A stretch of DNA of 64,000 nt, taken from positions 124,001 through 188,000 of the forward strand of contig CALRQT020000003.1 in NCBI GenBank assembly GCA_943370385.1, given 5' to 3'. Numbering within the stretch: the first letter of the stretch is position 1; each line of letters opens with the position of its first letter. Source of the DNA: BAIKAL-G1 sp943370385 (GTDB taxonomy: Bacteria; Cyanobacteriota; Cyanobacteriia; PCC-6307; Cyanobiaceae). A program made the translations under genes and the position numbers. Shown here one piece after another: positions 61,716 through 64,000 of the stretch. The notes under the pieces are model-generated. The model was not told the origin of the DNA, made no database searches, and worked only from the letters and a program-made list of their open reading frames with translations.

Positions 61716-63635
61716 ATGAACCAACGCTGGCGCCTCATCGTTCTTTGGCTTCTGCCCGTGGGGTTGGCCCTGTTCTTTGGCTGGCAGATCTTCGGCAATG
61801 GCGGCGCCGCCCGCCTGGCTCAGGGGGGCCCCACGGTGGCTCCCCGCAATGCCGCCGTGGCCCGCATGACCTACGGGCGGTTTCTGGACTACGTCGATGC
61901 CGGCCGGGTCACGGCCGTCGACATCTTTGATGGCGGCCGCACCGCGGTGGTGGAGGCCTCCGATCCCGACCTTGATAACCGGGTCCAGCGGCTGCGGGTG
62001 GACCTGCCCGGCCTGGCCCCCGAACTGGTCAACAGCCTCAAGGCCAAGGGGATCAGCTTTGACATCCATCCCCCCAAGGCCGCCCCGCCGTTGTTGGGCA
62101 TCCTGGGCAACCTGCTCTTCCCCCTGCTGCTGATCGGCTCCCTGATCTTGCTGGCGCGCCGCTCCTCCAACATGCCCGGCGGCCCTGGCCAGGCCATGCA
62201 GTTCGGCAAAACCAAGGCCCGCTTCCTGATGGAAGCCGAAACGGGTGTGAAATTTGACGATGTGGCAGGCGTTGAGGAAGCCAAGCAAGACCTCCAGGAA
62301 GTGGTCACCTTCCTGAAAACCCCTGAGCGCTTTACCTCCGTGGGAGCCAAGATCCCCCGGGGCGTGTTGCTGGTGGGCCCTCCTGGAACGGGCAAGACCC
62401 TCCTGGCCAAGGCGATTGCCGGGGAAGCGGGCGTGCCCTTCTTCTCCCTCTCGGGTTCGGAATTTGTGGAGATGTTCGTGGGCGTCGGCGCCAGCCGCGT
62501 GCGCGACCTGTTCAAGCGGGCCAAGGAAAATAGCCCCTGCCTGATCTTCATCGATGAAATCGATGCGGTAGGCCGCCAGCGGGGCGCTGGCATCGGCGGT
62601 GGTAACGACGAACGGGAACAAACCCTTAACCAGCTCCTCACCGAGATGGATGGTTTTGAGGGCAACAGCGGCATCATCATCATTGCGGCCACCAATAGGG
62701 CCGATGTGCTCGATTCCGCCCTGATGCGTCCGGGCCGTTTTGACCGCCAGGTGATGGTGGATGCCCCCGACATCAAGGGCCGGATCTCGATCCTGAAGGT
62801 GCATAGCCGCAACAAGAAGCTGGGCGACGATGTATCGCTTGAGGCCGTAGCGCGCCGCACCCCGGGCTTCACCGGTGCCGACCTAGCCAACCTGCTCAAC
62901 GAGGCCGCCATTCTCACGGCCCGGCGCCGCAAGGACGCCACCGGCAATGCCGAAATCGACGATGCCGTCGATCGCATCATTGCCGGCATGGAGGGCAAAC
63001 CCCTCACCGATGGCCGCAGCAAGCGCCTGATCGCTTATCACGAAGTGGGCCACGCCCTGGTGGGCACCCTCGTCAAACAACACGACCCCGTCCAAAAAGT
63101 CACCCTGATCCCCCGGGGCCAGGCCCAGGGCCTGACCTGGTTCTCCCCCGACGAAGACCAGATGCTGGTGAGCCGCTCCCAGCTCCGGGCCCGGATCATG
63201 GGTGCCCTGGGCGGTCGGGCAGCAGAAGCCGTGGTCTTTGGCCACGCCGAGGTCACCACCGGCGCCGGCGGCGACATCCAGCAGGTGGCTTCCATGGCCC
63301 GCCAGATGGTCACCCGCTTCGGCATGAGCGAGTTAGGCCCCATGTCCCTGGAGTCGGGCAATCAGGAGGTGTTCCTCGGCCGGGATCTGATGACCCGCAG
63401 CGACATGTCCGATTCGATCGCCAGCCGCATTGATGATGCCGTGCGCCAGATCGTGCAAAGCTGCTACACCGACACCCTCGCCCTGGTCAATGCCAACCGC
63501 GAATGCATGGACCGGGTAGTGGAGCTCCTGATCGAAAAGGAAAGTCTCGATGGTGATGAATTTCGCGCCCTTGTGGCCGAATTCACCGAGGTTCCTGTGA
63601 AGGAACGCTTTACTCCCGTGCTCGGCGCCAGCTGA
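61716..63635 (+). CDS. ftsH: ATP-dependent zinc metalloprotease FtsH
   Basis: About 639 residues. Two membrane helices (residues ~7-25 and ~125-150) flank a lumenal/periplasmic domain. AAA+: GVLLVGPPGTGKTLLAKAI (Walker A), PCLIFIDEIDAVG (Walker B), RPGRFDRQV (arginine fingers). Zinc protease: YHEVGHAL. Resembles the thylakoid FtsH2/FtsH8 type that degrades damaged D1. ATG at 61716 preferred to TTG at 61683. Confidence 0.96.
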   Translation: MNQRWRLIVLWLLPVGLALFFGWQIFGNGGAARLAQGGPTVAPRNAAVARMTYGRFLDYVDAGRVTAVDIFDGGRTAVVEASDPDLDNRVQRLRVDLPGLAPELVNSLKAKGISFDIHPPKAAPPLLGILGNLLFPLLLIGSLILLARRSSNMPGGPGQAMQFGKTKARFLMEAETGVKFDDVAGVEEAKQDLQEVVTFLKTPERFTSVGAKIPRGVLLVGPPGTGKTLLAKAIAGEAGVPFFSLSGSEFVEMFVGVGASRVRDLFKRAKENSPCLIFIDEIDAVGRQRGAGIGGGNDEREQTLNQLLTEMDGFEGNSGIIIIAATNRADVLDSALMRPGRFDRQVMVDAPDIKGRISILKVHSRNKKLGDDVSLEAVARRTPGFTGADLANLLNEAAILTARRRKDATGNAEIDDAVDRIIAGMEGKPLTDGRSKRLIAYHEVGHALVGTLVKQHDPVQKVTLIPRGQAQGLTWFSPDEDQMLVSRSQLRARIMGALGGRAAEAVVFGHAEVTTGAGGDIQQVASMARQMVTRFGMSELGPMSLESGNQEVFLGRDLMTRSDMSDSIASRIDDAVRQIVQSCYTDTLALVNANRECMDRVVELLIEKESLDGDEFRALVAEFTEVPVKERFTPVLGAS

Positions 63636-63685
63636 GAACCCAGGCCTGAGCAAGCACCACCTTGCTGGAAAGCCAAAACCGAAAA

Positions 63686-63719
63686 GCCCTGTCCTGGATC
63701 TCCAGGGCAGGGCCTTTTT
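63686..63719 (+). terminator. Rho-independent terminator of ftsH
   Basis: Stem GCCCTGTCCTGG / CCAGGGCAGGGC (12 bp with one G-U pair), 4-nt loop, followed by CTTTTT; 50 bp after the ftsH stop. Confidence 0.93.
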
Positions 63720-63766
63720 GATGGGATCCAAACCCTTGCGGGAGTGGCGATAGCAGCGTTAAAAAA

Positions 63767-63904
63767 CTTGCCTTATGAACGACTTGCCTTTAGGGCGACT
63801 TCTCTTTCAGAAGACTTGTCTCTTAGAAGACTTGTCTTTTAGAAGACTTGCTTGTTAGAAGACTTGCTTGTTAGAAGACTTGCCGATTAGACAGCGTGCC
63901 CTCT
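63767..63904. repeat. 16-bp tandem repeats between ftsH and clpP
   Basis: Five contiguous 16-bp units from 63809 to 63888: AGAAGACTTGTCTCTT, AGAAGACTTGTCTTTT, AGAAGACTTGCTTGTT (twice) and AGAAGACTTGCCGATT. More degenerate ACTTGCC-containing units lie on both sides, the last reaching the clpP stop codon. Confidence 0.93.
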
Positions 63905-64000
63905 AGACGGGGCGAATCGGACGCTTGTCAATCACCTTGTCGATCAGGCCATAGCCAATCGCTTCCTGGGGAGACATGAAGAAGTCCCGGTCCGTGTCCT
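63903..64000 (-). CDS. clpP: ClpP protease subunit (3' end only)
   Basis: Reads DTDRDFFMSPQEAIGYGLID, then KVIDKRPIRPV and a stop at 63903. This is the conserved C-terminus of ClpP, with the Asp of the catalytic triad lying in the DTDRDFF segment. The gene continues past the right edge. Confidence 0.92.
   Translation of the reverse strand, partial: DTDRDFFMSPQEAIGYGLIDKVIDKRPIRPV

Noticed and set aside
63809..63888. Possible CRISPR array
   Set aside because: The 16-bp units are contiguous with no unique spacers and no cas genes are present.

Overview
The window looks like a high-GC unicellular picocyanobacterium of the Synechococcus/Cyanobium type. The evidence is a photosystem I subunit (psaK), cyanobacterial families of unknown function (DUF1830, DUF2499/Ycf49-like, DUF3593, DUF3598), a CruA/CruP-type carotenoid cyclase, a thylakoid-type FtsH, a fused CbiE-CbiT (cobL) and a KtrAB potassium system. 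The species cannot be fixed from sequence reading alone.

Region 1 (1-16042, minus) is one uninterrupted reading frame that runs off the left edge. It codes for the first ~5,350 residues of a giant, probably secreted, surface protein. Order: a DUF4347 domain, two jelly-roll (lectin-like) segments, four blocks of about ten ~38-residue 'WG' repeats (about 40 in all) separated by Ig-like (He_PIG) spacers, five tandem He_PIG modules, then cadherin-like modules with a C-type-lectin-like domain inserted.

Region 2 (16272-20687, plus) is a small cluster next to it: a SAM methyltransferase, a TPR/O-GlcNAc-transferase-like (GT41) glycosyltransferase, a second putative glycosyltransferase, and the 3' stump of another GT41 gene. 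A role in modifying surface protein or glycan is plausible but inferred.

Region 3 (20700-28500) is a toxin-antitoxin graveyard. It holds remnants of HicBA, VapB-PIN, two FitAB-like copies, VapBC and MNT-HEPN systems. Four antitoxin frames are still open while their toxins carry stops, deletions or truncations. A methyltransferase-FitAB cassette appears to have been duplicated and then decayed around one intact MRD-type methyltransferase gene. Two apparently intact systems (Phd/PIN and MNT/HEPN) close the island.

Region 4 (28600-37111) holds cobL, a membrane GT2 glycosyltransferase, an inverse autotransporter with a seven-repeat Kelch C-terminus, and ktrB-ktrA. Region 5 (37339-43263, plus) holds htpG, rpmB, a PrxQ-like peroxiredoxin, a CruA/CruP cyclase and a secreted metallophosphoesterase. 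Region 6 (43321-46624, minus) is a three-gene cluster: desaturase, MetX-like hydrolase and a type III glutamine synthetase-like ligase. Region 7 (46840-64000) is mostly core: csaB, two unknowns, DUF2499-DUF3593-psaK, an FAD oxidoreductase with dxs, ilvA, scpB, yggT, mazG, pyk, a MacB-type permease, DUF1830, ftsH and the 3' end of clpP.

A recurring oddity is short intergenic tandem repeats with 13-16 bp units at gene ends and starts (21697, 28471, 35676, 46819, 51002, 63809). No tRNA, rRNA, CRISPR array, transposase or integrase was recognised.
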